Of a stretch of DNA of 64,000 bases, positions 1 to 9,984 are shown in pieces. Made by a program: the position numbers and the translations under genes. A model generated the notes under the pieces. It did no database searches and had not been told where the DNA came from. It saw nothing but the letters and a program-made list of their open reading frames with translations. Each line of letters opens with the position of its first letter. The first letter of the stretch is position 1. This DNA comes from Megalopta genalis (lineage: Eukaryota > Arthropoda > Insecta > Hymenoptera > Halictidae). Location: positions 2,406,501 through 2,470,500 of the forward strand of contig NW_027476092.1 of NCBI RefSeq assembly GCF_051020955.1. Direction: 5' to 3'.

Positions 1-1057
1 TTTTTCATTTGTTCATTTGTTCATTTGTTCATTTGTTCATTATTTCATTTGTTCATTTGTTCATTTGTTCATTTGTTCATTTGTTCATTTGTTCATTTGT
101 TCATTCGTTCAATTGTACATTTGTTCTTTTGTTCATTTGTTCTTTTGCTTATTTGTTCATTTGTTCATTTGTTCATTTGTTCAGTTGTTAATTTGTTCAT
201 TTGTTCATTTTTTCCATTTGTTCATTTGTTAATTTTTTCATATGTTCATTTGTTCATTTGCTCATTTGCTCATTTGCTCATTTGTTCATTTGTTCATTTT
301 TCATTTGTTCATTTGTTCATTTGTTCATTATTTCATTTGTTCATTTGTTCATTTGTTCATTTGATCATTTGTTCATTTGTTCATTTGTTCAATTGTTCAT
401 TTGTTCATTTGTTCATTTGTTCATTTGTTCATTTGTTCATTTGTTCATTTGTTCATTTGTTCATTTGTCCATTTGTCCATTTGTTCATTTGTCTATTTCT
501 TCATTTGTTCATTTGTCCATTTGTTCATTTGTTCATTTGATCATTTGTTCATTTGTTCATTTGTTCATTTGTCCATTTGTCCATTTGTCCATTTGTTCAT
601 TTGTCCATTTGTTCATTTATTCATTTGTTCATTTGTTCATTTGTTCATTTGTCCATTTGTCCATTTGTCCATTTGTTCATTTGTCCATTTGTCCATTTGT
701 TCATTTGTTCATTTGTCCATTTGTTCATTTGTTCATTTGTTCATTTGTTCATTTGTTCATTTGTTCACTTGTTCATTAGTTCATTTGTTCCTTTGTTCTC
801 TTGTTCATTTGTTCATTTGTTCATTTGTTCATTGTTCATTTGTTCATTTTTTCATTTGTTCATTTGTTCATTTGTTCATTTGTTCATTTGTTCATTTGTT
901 CATTTGTTCATTTGTTCAGTTGTTCATTTTTTTCATTTGTTCATTTGTTAATTTTTTCATATGTTCATTTCTTCATTTGTTCATTTGTCCATTTGTTCAT
1001 TTGTTCATTTGATCATTTGTTCATTTGTTCATTTGTTCATTTGCTCATTTGCTCATT
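1..1057 (+). repeat. Variant-rich left segment with GTCC clusters
   Basis: Canonical units mixed with ATTTGTCC (dense at about 465-720), GATC units (near 361, 538 and 1011), CAATTG, and ATTATTTC at 38 and 328. It holds one full K module (182-335) and a partial one around 915-965. A GTCC-rich tract like that at 465-720 recurs in the X modules further right. No gene is seen. Confidence 0.9.
182..335 (+). repeat. K module (first example of a recurrent ~150-bp composite)
   Basis: Fixed order of rare units: CAGTTGTTAATTTG, an over-length T-run unit (TTTTTTTC type), a second TTAA followed by TTTTTTCATATG, three GCTC units, the 7-mer ATTTTTC, three canonical units, then ATTATTTC. The same order recurs starting near 5054, 5933, 7703, 11568, 16243, 22216, 25636, 27870, 29483, 43434 and 61446, and in partial form elsewhere. 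This copy has a private change, TTTCCATTTG instead of TTTCATTTG. It is the most frequently reused composite and a useful alignment marker. Confidence 0.88.
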
Positions 1058-1090
1058 TGTCCATTTGTTCATTTGTACATTTGTCCATTT

Positions 1091-1463
1091 TTTCGTTTGT
1101 TCGTTTGTTCGTTTGTTCGTTTGTTCGATTGTTCGTTTGTTCGTTTGTTCGATTGTTCGTTTGTTCGTTTGTTCGTTTGTTCGTTTGTTCGTTTGTTCGT
1201 TTGTTCGTTTGTTCGTTTGTTCGTTTGTTCGCTTGTTCGTTTGTTCGTTTGTTCGTTTGTTCGTTTGTTCGTTTGTTCGTTTGTTCGTTTGTTCGTTTGT
1301 TCGTTTGTTCGTTTGTTCGTTTGTTCGTTTGTTCGTTTGTTCGTTTGTTCGTTTGTTCGTTTGTTCGTTTGTTCGTTTGTTCGTTTGTTCGTTTGTTCGT
1401 TTGTTCATTGGTTCGTTTGTTCGTTTGTTCGTTTGTTCGTCTGTTCGTTTGTTCGTTTGTTCA
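1091..1463 (+). repeat. GTTTGTTC (TTCG) block 1, CpG-dense
   Basis: Over 300 bp in which the A of the canonical unit is almost uniformly G, giving one CpG about every 8 bp in an otherwise almost CpG-free array. Two GATTGTTC units (near 1128 and 1152), a few other variants and a GTTCATTGG unit near 1405 interrupt it. The change removes the reverse-strand TGA, so a minus-strand frame of about 120 codons (TNEQTNKR repeats, 1037-1408) opens by chance. Confidence 0.95.
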
Positions 1464-1747
1464 TTTGTTCATTTGTTCATTTGTTGATTTGTTCATTGGT
1501 TCGTTTGTTCGTTTGTTCGTTTGTTCATTTGTTCATTTGTTCATTTGTTCATTTGTTCATTTGTGCATTTGCTCATTTGCACATTTGCTCATTTGCTCAT
1601 TTGCTCATTTGTTCATTTGTTCATTTTCATTTGCTCATTTGTTCATTTGTTCGTTTGTTCATTTGTTCGTTTGTTCATTCGTTCATTTATCCATTTGTTC
1701 ATTTGTTCATTTGTCCATTTGTTCATTTGTTGATTTGTAGATTTGTT

Positions 1748-1868
1748 CATTCGTTCATTCGTTCATTCGTTCATTCGTTCATTCGTTCATTCGTTCATTC
1801 GTTCATTCGTTCATTCGTTTGTTCGTTCATTCGTTCATTCGTTCATTCGTTCATTCGTTCATTCGTTC
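1748..1868 (+). repeat. ATTCGTTC block 1
   Basis: About 15 units with T-to-C giving TTCATTCG, again one CpG per unit. It follows GATTTGTAG and precedes GTCC then CAATTG. A central GTTTGTTCG unit (near 1817-1825) distinguishes this copy. The same block type recurs near 3096, 18877, 30663, 36743, 44654, 48951, 54411 and 62674. Confidence 0.93.
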
Positions 1869-2463
1869 ATTTGTCCATTTGTTCAATTGTTCATTTGTTC
1901 ATTCGTTTTATTTGTTCATTTGTTCATTTGTTGATTTGTTCATTTGTTCATTTGTTCATTTGTTCATTTGCTCATTTGCTCACTTGCTCATTTGCTCATT
2001 TGCTTATTTGTTCATTTGTTCATTTGTTCAATTGTTCATTGTTCATTTGTTCATTTGTTCATTTGTTCATTTGTTCATTTGTTCATTTGTTCATTTGTTC
2101 ATTTGTTCATTTGTTCATTTGTTCATTTGTTCATTTGCTCATTTGCTCATTTGCTCATATGCTCATTTGCTCATTTGTTCATTTGTTCATTTTTCATTTC
2201 CTCATTTGTTCATTTGTTCATTTGTTCATTTGTTCATTTGTTCATTATTTCATTTGTTCATTCGTTCATTCGTTCATTCGTTCATATGTTCATTTGTTCA
2301 TTTGTTCATTTGTTCATTTGTTCATTTGTTCATTTGTTCATTTGTTCATTTGTTCAATTGTTCATTTGTTCAATTGTTCATTTGTTCATTTGTTCATTTG
2401 TTCATTTGTTCATTTGTTCATTTGTCCATTTGTCCATTTGTTCATTTGTACATTTGTCCATTT

Positions 2464-2792
2464 TTTCGTTTGTTCGTTTGTTCGTTTGTTCGTTTGTTCG
2501 ATTGTTCGTTTGTTCGTTTGTTCGATTGTTCGTTTGTTCGTTTGTTCGTTTGTTCGTTTGTTCGTTTGTTCGTTTGTTCGTTTGTTCGTTTGTTCGCTTG
2601 TTCGTTTGTTCGTTTGTTCGTTTGTTCGTTTGTTCGTTTGTTCGTTTGTTCGTTTGTTCGTTTGTTCGTTTGTTCGTTTGTTCGTTTGTTCGCTTGTTCG
2701 TTTGTTCGTTTGTTCGTTTGTTCGTTTGTTCGTTTGTTCATTGGTTCGTTTGTTCGTTTGTTCGTTTGTTCGTCTGTTCGTTTGTTCGTTTG
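2464..2792 (+). repeat. GTTTGTTC (TTCG) block 2, CpG-dense
   Basis: Copy of block 1, with the same two GATTGTTC units near its left end and GTTCATTGG near its right end, but shorter. It opens a chance minus-strand frame at 2442-2741 for the same reason as block 1. Confidence 0.94.
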
Positions 2793-3095
2793 TTCATTTG
2801 TTCATTTGTTCATTTGTTGATTTGTTCATTGGTTCGTTTGTTCGTTTGTTCGTTTGTTCATTTGTTCATTTGTTCATTTGTTCATTTGTTCATTTGTGCA
2901 TTTGCTCATTTGCACATTTGCTCATTTGCTCATTTGCTCATTTGTTCATTTGTTCATTTTCATTTGCTCATTTGTTCATTTGTTCGTTTGTTCATTTGTT
3001 CGTTTGTTCATTTGTTCGTTTGTTCATTCGTTCATTTATCCATTTGTTCATTTGTTCATTTGTCCATTTGTTCATTTGTTGATTTGTAGATTTGT

Positions 3096-3192
3096 TCATT
3101 CGTTCATTCGTTCATTCGTTCATTCGTTCATTCGTTCATTCGTTTATTCGTTCATTCGTTCATTCGTTCATTCGTTCATTCGTTCATTCGTT
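3096..3192 (+). repeat. ATTCGTTC block 2
   Basis: Copy of the 1748 block, shorter by 24 bp, with CGTTTATTCG where copy A has GTTTGTTCG. It lies between GATTTGTAG and the GTCC/CAATTG pair. Confidence 0.92.
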
Positions 3193-3575
3193 CATTTGTC
3201 CATTTGTTCAATTGTTCATTTGTTCATTCGTTTTATTTGTTCATTTGTTCATTTGTTGATTTGTTCATTTGTTCATTTGTTCATTTGTTCATTTGCTCAT
3301 TTGCTCACTTGCTCATTTGCTCATTTGCTTATTTGTTCATTTGTTCATTTGTTCAATTGTTCATTGTTCATTTGTTCATTTGTTCATTTGTTCATTTGTT
3401 CATTTGTTCATTTGTTCATTTGTTCATTTGTTCATTTGTTCATTTGTTCATTTGCTCATTTGCTCATTTGCTCATATGCTCATTTGCTCATTTGTTCATT
3501 TGTTCATTTTTCATTTCCTCATTTGTTCATTTGTTCATTTGTTCATTTGTTCATTTGTTCATTATTTCATTTGTT

Positions 3576-4082
3576 CATTCGTTCATTCGTTCATTCGTTC
3601 ATATGTTCATTTGTTCATTTGTTCATTTGTTCATTTGTTCATTTGTTCATTTGTTCATTTGTTCAATTGTTCATTTGTTCAATTGTTCATTTGTTCATTT
3701 GTTCATTTGTTCATTTGTTCATTTGTTCATTTGTCTATTTCTTCATTTGTTCATTTGTCCATTTGTTCATTTGTTCATTTCATCATTTGTTCATTTGTTC
3801 ATTTGTCCATTTGTCCATTTGTTCATTTGTCCATTCGTTCATTCGTTCATTCGTTCATATGTTCATTTGTTCATTTGTTCATTTGTTCATTTGTTCATTT
3901 GTTCAATTGTTCATTTGTTCAATTGTTCATTTGTTCATTTGTTCATTTGTTCATTTGTTCATTTGTTCATTTGTCTATTTCTTCATTTGTTCATTTGTCC
4001 ATTTGTTCATTTGTTCATTTGATCATTTGTTCATTTGTTCATTTGTTCATTTGTCCATTTGTCCATTTGTTCATTTGTCCAT
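3576..4082 (+). repeat. ~250-bp tandem doublet
   Basis: Two copies of: three to four ATTCGTTC, CATATG, canonical run, CAATTG twice, TCTATTTCTTC, GTCC units. Landmark spacing is 256 bp at CATATG (3598 and 3854) and 240 bp at TCTATTTC (3734 and 3974). Copy 1 has CATTTCATCATTTG where copy 2 has the usual GATC unit. Copy 1 starts inside the 1.3-kb copy B, so this duplication is younger or overlaps it. Confidence 0.88.
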
Positions 4083-4475
4083 TTGTTCATTTGTTCATTT
4101 GTTCATTTGTTCATTTGTCCATTTGTCCACTTGTCCATTTGTTCATTTGTCCATTTGTCCATTTGTTCATTTGTCCATTTGTCCATTTGTTCATATGTTC
4201 ATTTGTTCACTTGTTCATTTGTTCATTTGTTCATTTGTTCATTTGTTCATTTGTTCATTTGCTCATTTGCTCATTTGCTCATTTGCTCATTTGCTCATTT
4301 GCTCATTTGTTCATTTGTTCATTTTTCATTTGTTCATTTGTTCATTTGTTCATTTGTTCATTTGTTCATTATTTCATTTGTTCATTCGTTCATTCGTTCA
4401 TTCGTTCATTTGTTCATTTGTTCATATGTTCATTTGTTCATTTGTTCATTTGTTCATTTGTTCATTTGTTAAATT
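4083..4475 (+). repeat. GTCC-rich and GCTC segment
   Basis: GTCC units dominate to about 4195, followed by CATATG, six consecutive GCTC units (about 4259-4307), ATTTTTC, ATTATTTC, a short ATTCGTTC run and CATATG. It ends at the unusual AAATTG unit near 4470. No gene is seen. Confidence 0.85.
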
Positions 4476-4752
4476 GTTCATTTGTTCATTTGTTCATTTG
4501 TTCATTTGTTCATTTGTTCATTTGTTCATTTGTTCATTTGTTCATTTGTTCATTTGTTCATTTGTTCATTTGTTCATTTGTTCATTTGTTCATTTGTTCA
4601 TTTGTTCATTTGTTCATTTGTTCATTTGTTCATTTGTTCATTTGTTCATTTGTTCATTTGTTCATTTGTTCATTTGTTCATTTGTTCATTTGTTCATTTG
4701 TTCATTTGTTCATTTGTTCATTTGTTCATTTGTTCATTTGTTCATTTGTTCA
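4476..4752 (+). repeat. Pure canonical run (~34 units)
   Basis: Uninterrupted ATTTGTTC with no variant seen. It is bounded by the AAATTG unit on the left and the first GCTC unit on the right. Its homogeneity contrasts with the mosaic on both sides and suggests recent local expansion. Confidence 0.95.
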
Positions 4753-5648
4753 TTTGCTCATTTGCTCATTTGCTCATTTGTTCATTTGTTCATTTTTCAT
4801 TTGTTCATTTGTTCATTTTTTCATTTGTTCATTTGTTCATTTGTTCATTTGTTCATTTGTTCATTATTTCATTTGTTCATTTGTTCATTATTTCATTTGT
4901 TCATTTGTTCATTTGTTCATTTGTTCATTTGTTCATTTGTTCATTTGTTCATTTGTTCATTTGTTCAATTGTTCATTTGTTCTTTTGTTCTTTTGTTCTT
5001 TTGTTCATTTGTTCATTTGCTTATTTGTTCATTTGTTCATTTGTTCATTTGATCAGTTGTTAATTTGTTCATTTGTTCATTTTTTTCATTTGATCATTTG
5101 TTAATTTTTTCATATGTTCATTTGTTCATTTGTTCATTTGCTCATTTACTCATTTGCTCATTTGTTCATTTGTTCATTTTTCATTTGTTCATTTGTTCAT
5201 TTGTTCATTATTTCATTTGTTCATTTGTTCATTTGTTCATTTGATCATTTGTTCATTTGTTCATTTGTTCAATTGTTCATTTGTTCATTTGTTCATTTGT
5301 TCATTTGTTCATTTGATCATTTGTTCATTTGTTCATTTGTTCATTTGTCCATTTGTCCATTTGTTCATTCGTTCACTTGTTCATTCGTTCACTTGTTCAA
5401 TTGTTCATTTGTTCTTTTTTTCATTTGTTCATTTGCTTATTTGTTCATTTGTTCATTTGTTCATTTGTTCACGTGTTCATTTGTTCATTTGTACATTTGT
5501 TCATTTGTTCATTTGTTCATTTGTTCATTTGTTCATTTGTTCATTTGTTCATTTGTTCATTTGTTCATTTGTTCATTTGTTCATTTGTTCATTTGTTCAT
5601 TTGTTCATTTGTTCATTTGTTCATTTGTTCATTTGTTCATTTGTTCAT
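4753..5648 (+). repeat. 0.9-kb tandem unit, copy 1
   Basis: Order: GCTC triplet, ATTTTTC, ATTATTTC twice, CAATTG, TTCTTTTG units, GCTTATTTG, GATCAGTTGTTAA (K module), ACTCATTTGCTC, GATC, CATTCGTTCACTTG pairs, CAATTG, long-T unit, GCTTATTTG, then a short pure run (about 5500-5645). Landmarks recur 879-895 bp downstream. The GTTCACGTG unit near 5470 is private to this copy. Confidence 0.88.
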
Positions 5649-6365
5649 TTGCTCATTTGCTCATTTGCTCATTTGTTCATTTGTTCATTTTTCATTTGTT
5701 CATTTGTTCATTTTTTCATTTGTTCATTTGTTCATTTGTTCATTTGTTCATTATTTCATTTGTTCATTTGTTCATTATTTCATTTGCTCATTTGTTCATT
5801 TGTTCATTTGTTCATTTGTTCATTTGTTCATTTGTTCATTTGTTCATTTGTTCAATTGTTCATTTGTTCTTTTGTTCTTTTGTTCATTTGTTCATTTGCT
5901 TATTTGTTCATTTGTTCATTTGTTCATTTGATCAGTTGTTAATTTGTTCATTTGTTCATTTTTTTCATTTGATCATTTGTTAATTTTTTCATATGTTCAT
6001 TTGTTCATTTGTTCATTTGCTCATTTACTCATTTGCTCATTTGTTCATTTGTTCATTTTTCATTTGTTCATTTGTTCATTTGTTCATTATTTCATTTGTT
6101 CATTTGTTCATTTGTTCATTTGATCATTTGTTCATTTGTTCATTTGTTCAATTGTTCATTTGTTCATTTGTTCATTTGTTCATTTGTTCATTTGATCATT
6201 TGTTCATTTGTTCATTTCTTCATTTGTCCATTTGTCCATTTGTTCATTCGTTCACTTGTTCATTCGTTCACTTGTTCAATTGTTCATTTGTTCTTTTTTT
6301 CATTTGTTCATTTGCTTATTTGTTCATTTGTTCATTTGTTCATTTGTTCACTTGTTCATTTGTTC
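5649..6365 (+). repeat. 0.9-kb tandem unit, copy 2
   Basis: Repeats the order of copy 1 (GCTC triplet at 5651, GATCAG at 5929, ACTC near 6029, CATTCGTTCACTTG near 6245). After about 6365 it passes into GTCC units instead of the pure run seen in copy 1. Confidence 0.87.
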
Positions 6366-7622
6366 ATTTGTTCATTTGTTCATTTGTTCATTTGTCCATT
6401 TGTTCATTTGTTCATTTGTTCATTTGTCCATTTGTCCATTTGTTCATTTGTTCATTTGTTCATTTGTTCATTTGTTCATTTGTTCATTTGTTCATTTGTT
6501 CATTTGTTCATTTGATCATTTGTTCATTTGTTCATTTGTTCATTTGTCCATTTGTCCATTTGTCCATTTGTCCATTTGTTCATTTGTTCATTTGTTCATT
6601 TGTTCATTTGTTCATTTGTTCATTTGTTCATTTGTTCATTTGTTCATTTGTTCATTTGTTCATTTGTTCATTTGTTCATTTGTTCATTTGTTCATTTGTT
6701 CATTTGTTCATTTGTTCATTTGTTCATTTGTTCATTTGTTCATTTGTTCATTTGTTCATTTGTTCATTTGTTCATTTGTTCATTTGTTCATTTGTTCATT
6801 TGTTCATTTGTTCATTTGTTCATTTGTTCATTTGTTCATTTGTTCATTTGTTCATTTGTTCATTTGTTCATTTGTTCATTTGTTCATTTGTTCATTTGTT
6901 CACTTGTTCATTTGTTCATTTGTTCATTTGTTCATTTGTTCATTTGTTCATTTGTTCATTTGTTCATTTGTTCATTTGTTCATTTGTTCATTTGTTCATT
7001 TGTTCATTTGTTCATTTGTTCATTTGTTCATTTGTTCATTTGTTCATTTGTTCATTTGTTCATTTGTTCATTTGTTCATTTGTTCATTTGTTCATTTGTT
7101 CATTTGTTCATTTGTTCATTTGTTCATTTGTTCATTTGTTCATTTGTTCATTTGTTCATTTGTTCATTTGAACATTTGTTCATTCGCTTTATTTGTTCAT
7201 TCGTTTTATTTGTTCATTTGTTCATTAGTTCATTTGTCCATTTGTGCATTTGTTCACTTGTTCATTTGTTCATTTGTTCGTTTGTTCATTTGTTCGTTTG
7301 TTCGTTTGTTCGTTTGTTCATTCGTTCATGCGTTCACTTGTTCACTCGTTCACTTGTTCACTTGTTCATTTGTTCATTTGTTCATTCGTTCATTCGTTCA
7401 CTTGTTCATTCGTTCACTTGTTCAATTGTTCATTTGTTCTTTTGTTCATTTGTTCATTTGCTTATTTGTTCATTTGTTCATTTGTTCATTTGTTCAGTTG
7501 TTAATTTGTTAATTTGTTCATTTGTTCACTTGTTCACTTGTTCATTTGTTCATATGTTCATTTGTTCATTTGTTCATATGTTCATTTGTTCATTTGTTCA
7601 TATGTTCATTTGTTCATATGTT
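5860..7622 (+). repeat. 1.75-kb tandem unit, copy 1
   Basis: From the TTCTTTTG/GCTTATTTG units and GATCAG (5929), through ACTC, CATTCGTTCACTTG, GTCC cluster, a long pure run, GAACATTTG (7171), CGCTTTATTTG, GTGC, mixed GTTTGTTC, CACTCG, to CAGTTGTTAATTTGTTAA (near 7496) and CATATG units. Landmarks recur 1770 bp downstream at the start and 1698 bp at GAAC. It overlaps copy 2 of the 0.9-kb unit, showing nested events. Confidence 0.87.
6577..7170 (+). repeat. Pure canonical run (~74 units)
   Basis: About 590 bp of ATTTGTTC with a single CACTTG change near 6901. It is bounded by four GTCC units on the left and the GAAC unit on the right. It is the longest nearly uninterrupted run in the window. 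Confidence 0.95.
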
Positions 7623-9440
7623 CATATGTTCATTTGTTCTTTTGTTCTTTTGTTCATTTGTTCATTTGCTTATTTGTTCATTTGTTCATTTGTTCATTTG
7701 ATCAGTTGTTAATTTGTTCATTTGTTCATTTTTTTCATTTGATCATTTGTTAATTTTTTCATATGTTCATTTGTTCATTTGTTCATTTGCTCATTTACTC
7801 ATTTGCTCATTTGTTCATTTGTTCATTTTTCATTTGTTCATTTGTTCATTTGTTCATTATTTCATTTGTTCATTTGTTCATTTGTTCATTTGATCATTTG
7901 TTCATTTGTTCATTTGTTCAATTGTTCATTTGTTCATTTGTTCATTTGTTCATTTGTTCATTTGATCATTTGTTCATTTGTTCATTTCTTCATTTGTCCA
8001 TTTGTCCATTTGTTCATTCGTTCACTTGTTCATTCGTTCACTTGTTCAATTGTTCATTTGTTCTTTTTTTCATTTGTTCATTTGCTTATTTGTTCATTTG
8101 TTCATTTGTTCATTTGTTCACTTGTTCATTTGTTCATTTGTTCATTTGTTCATTTGTTCATTTGTCCATTTGTTCATTTGTTCATTTGTTCATTTGTCCA
8201 TTTGTCCATTTGTTCATTTGTTCATTTGTTCATTTGTTCATTTGTTCATTTGTTCATTTGTTCATTTGTTCATTTGTTCATTTGATCATTTGATCATTTG
8301 TTCATTTGTTCATTTGTTCATTTGTCCATTTGTCCATTTGTCCATTTGTCCATTTGTTCATTTGTTCATTTGTTCATTTGTTCATTTGTTCATTTGTTCA
8401 TTTGTTCATTTGTTCATTTGTTCATTTGTTCATTTGTTCATTTGTTCATTTGTTCATTTGTTCATTTGTTCATTTGTTCATTTGTTCATTTGTTCATTTG
8501 TTCATTTGTTCATTTGTTCATTTGTTCATTTGTTCATTTGTTCATTTGTTCATTTGTTCATTTGTTCATTTGTTCATTTGTTCATTTGTTCATTTGTTCA
8601 TTTGTTCATTTGTTCATTTGTTCATTTGTTCATTTGTTCATTTGTTCATTTGTTCATTTGTTCATTTGTTCATTTGTTCATTTGTTCATTTGTTCATTTG
8701 TTCATTTGTTCATTTGTTCATTTGTTCATTTGTTCATTTGTTCATTTGTTCATTTGTTCATTTGTTCATTTGTTCATTTGTTCATTTGTTCATTTGTTCA
8801 TTTGTTCATTTGTTCATTTGTTCATTTGTTCATTTGTTCATTTGTTCATTTGTTCATTTGTTCATTTGAACATTTGTTCATTCGCTTTATTTGTTCATTC
8901 GTTTTATTTGTTCATTTGTTCATTAGTTCATTTGTCCATTTGTGCATTTGTTCACTTGTTCATTTGTTCATTTGTTCGTTTGTTCATTTGTTCGTTTGTT
9001 CGTTTGTTCGTTTGTTCATTTGTTGATTTGTTCATTTGTTCATTTGTTCATTTGTTCGTTTGTTCGTTTGTTCGTTTGTTCGTTTGTTCATTTGTTCATT
9101 GGTTCATTTGTTCATTTGTTCATTTGTTCATTTGTTCATTTGTTCATTCGTTCATGCGTTCACTTGTTCACTCGTTCACTTGTTCACTTGTTCATTTGTT
9201 CATTTGTTCATTCGTTCATTCGTTCACTTGTTCATTCGTTCACTTGTTCAATTGTTCATTTGTTCTTTTGTTCATTTGTTCATTTGCTTATTTGTTCATT
9301 TGTTCATTTGTTCATTTGTTCAGTTGTTAATTTGTTAATTTGTTCATTTGTTCACTTGTTCACTTGTTCATTTGTTCATATGTTCATTTGTTCATTTGTT
9401 CATATGTTCATTTGTTCATTTGTTCATATGTCCATTTGTT
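7623..9440 (+). repeat. 1.75-kb tandem unit, copy 2
   Basis: Same landmark order as 5860-7622: GATCAG 7699, ACTC near 7799, GTCC cluster, pure run, GAAC 8869, GTGC 8942, CACTCG, and the double TTAA near 9322. It carries an extra stretch near 9020-9145 (GTTGATTTG, GTTTGTTC units, CATTGG) that copy 1 lacks; this extra stretch is normal in all later N modules. Confidence 0.87.
8352..8868 (+). repeat. Pure canonical run (~64 units)
   Basis: Uninterrupted ATTTGTTC between four GTCC units and the GAAC unit. It is the counterpart of 6577-7170 and shorter by about nine units. Confidence 0.95.
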
Positions 9441-9984
9441 CATATGTTCATATGTTCATTTGTTCATTTGTTCATTTGTTCATTTGTTCATTTGTTCATT
9501 TGTTCATTTGTTCATTTGTTCATTTGTTCATTTGTTCATTTGTTCATTTGTTCATTTGTTCATTATTTCATTTGTTCATTTGTTCATTTGTTCATTTGTT
9601 CATTTGTTCATTTGTTCATTTGTTCACTTGTTCAATTGTTCATTTGTTCTTTTGTTCATTTGTTCATTTGCTTATTTGTTCATTTGTTCATTTGTTCATT
9701 TGTTCAGTTGTTAATTTGTTAATTTGTTCATTTGTTCACTTGTTCACTTGTTCATTTGTTCATATGTTCATTTGTTCATTTGTTCATATGTTCATTTGTT
9801 CATTTGTTCATATGTTCATTTGTTCATATGTTCATATGTTCATTTGTTCATTTGTTCATTTGTTCATTTGTTCATTTGTTCATTTGTTCATTTGTTCATT
9901 TGTTCATTTGTTCATTTGTTCATTTGTTCATTTGTTCATTTGTTCATTTGTTCATTTGTTCAATTGTTCATTTGTTCTTTTGTT

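Larger units (their letters stand above)
1058..2430 (+). repeat. 1.3-kb tandem duplication, copy A
   Basis: It runs from the GTCC/GTACATTTG units before the GTTTGTTC block to the double CAATTG near 2355-2371. Matching landmarks in copy B lie 1373 bp downstream at the start, then 1349, 1325, 1317 and 1309 bp, so copy A is longer by 24+24+8+8 bp. Order: GTTTGTTC block, GTGC/GCAC units, GATTTGTAG, ATTCGTTC block, CGTTTTATTTG, GCTC units with CATATGCTC, ATTTTTC, CATTTCCTC, ATTATTTC, CATATG, CAATTG pair. Confidence 0.92.
2431..3735 (+). repeat. 1.3-kb tandem duplication, copy B
   Basis: Second copy of 1058-2430 with the same order of landmarks, including CATATGCTC and CATTTCCTC, which I saw in no other part of the window. 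It is shorter by four losses of whole units. It diverges at about 3730, where copy B continues into GTCTATTTCTTC whereas copy A continues into GTCC and the next GTTTGTTC block. Confidence 0.92.

Noticed and set aside
538..548. Frequent TGATCA, CATATG and CAATTG palindromes as regulatory sites
   Set aside because: Each is a one- or two-base change of the octamer (GATC, CATATG and CAATTG units). They are useful as restriction or alignment landmarks but show no spacing or context suggesting binding sites.
1037..1408. Minus-strand open frame of TNEQTNKR repeats (also 2442-2741)
   Set aside because: It is open only because GTTTGTTC replaces ATTTGTTC and so removes the reverse-strand TGA. It coincides exactly with the GTTTGTTC blocks and has no other sign of coding.
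1091..1463. CpG island promoter
   Set aside because: CpG density is high, but it comes from a single repeated octamer with low G+C, with no transcription factor sites, TATA or initiator context and no gene downstream.
7171..7184. Steroid-receptor-like response element at TGAACA-TT-TGTTCA
   Set aside because: Half-sites resemble AGAACA/TGTTCT but the spacer is 2 bp instead of the required 3 and the outer bases differ. It arises from one double substitution in a repeat.
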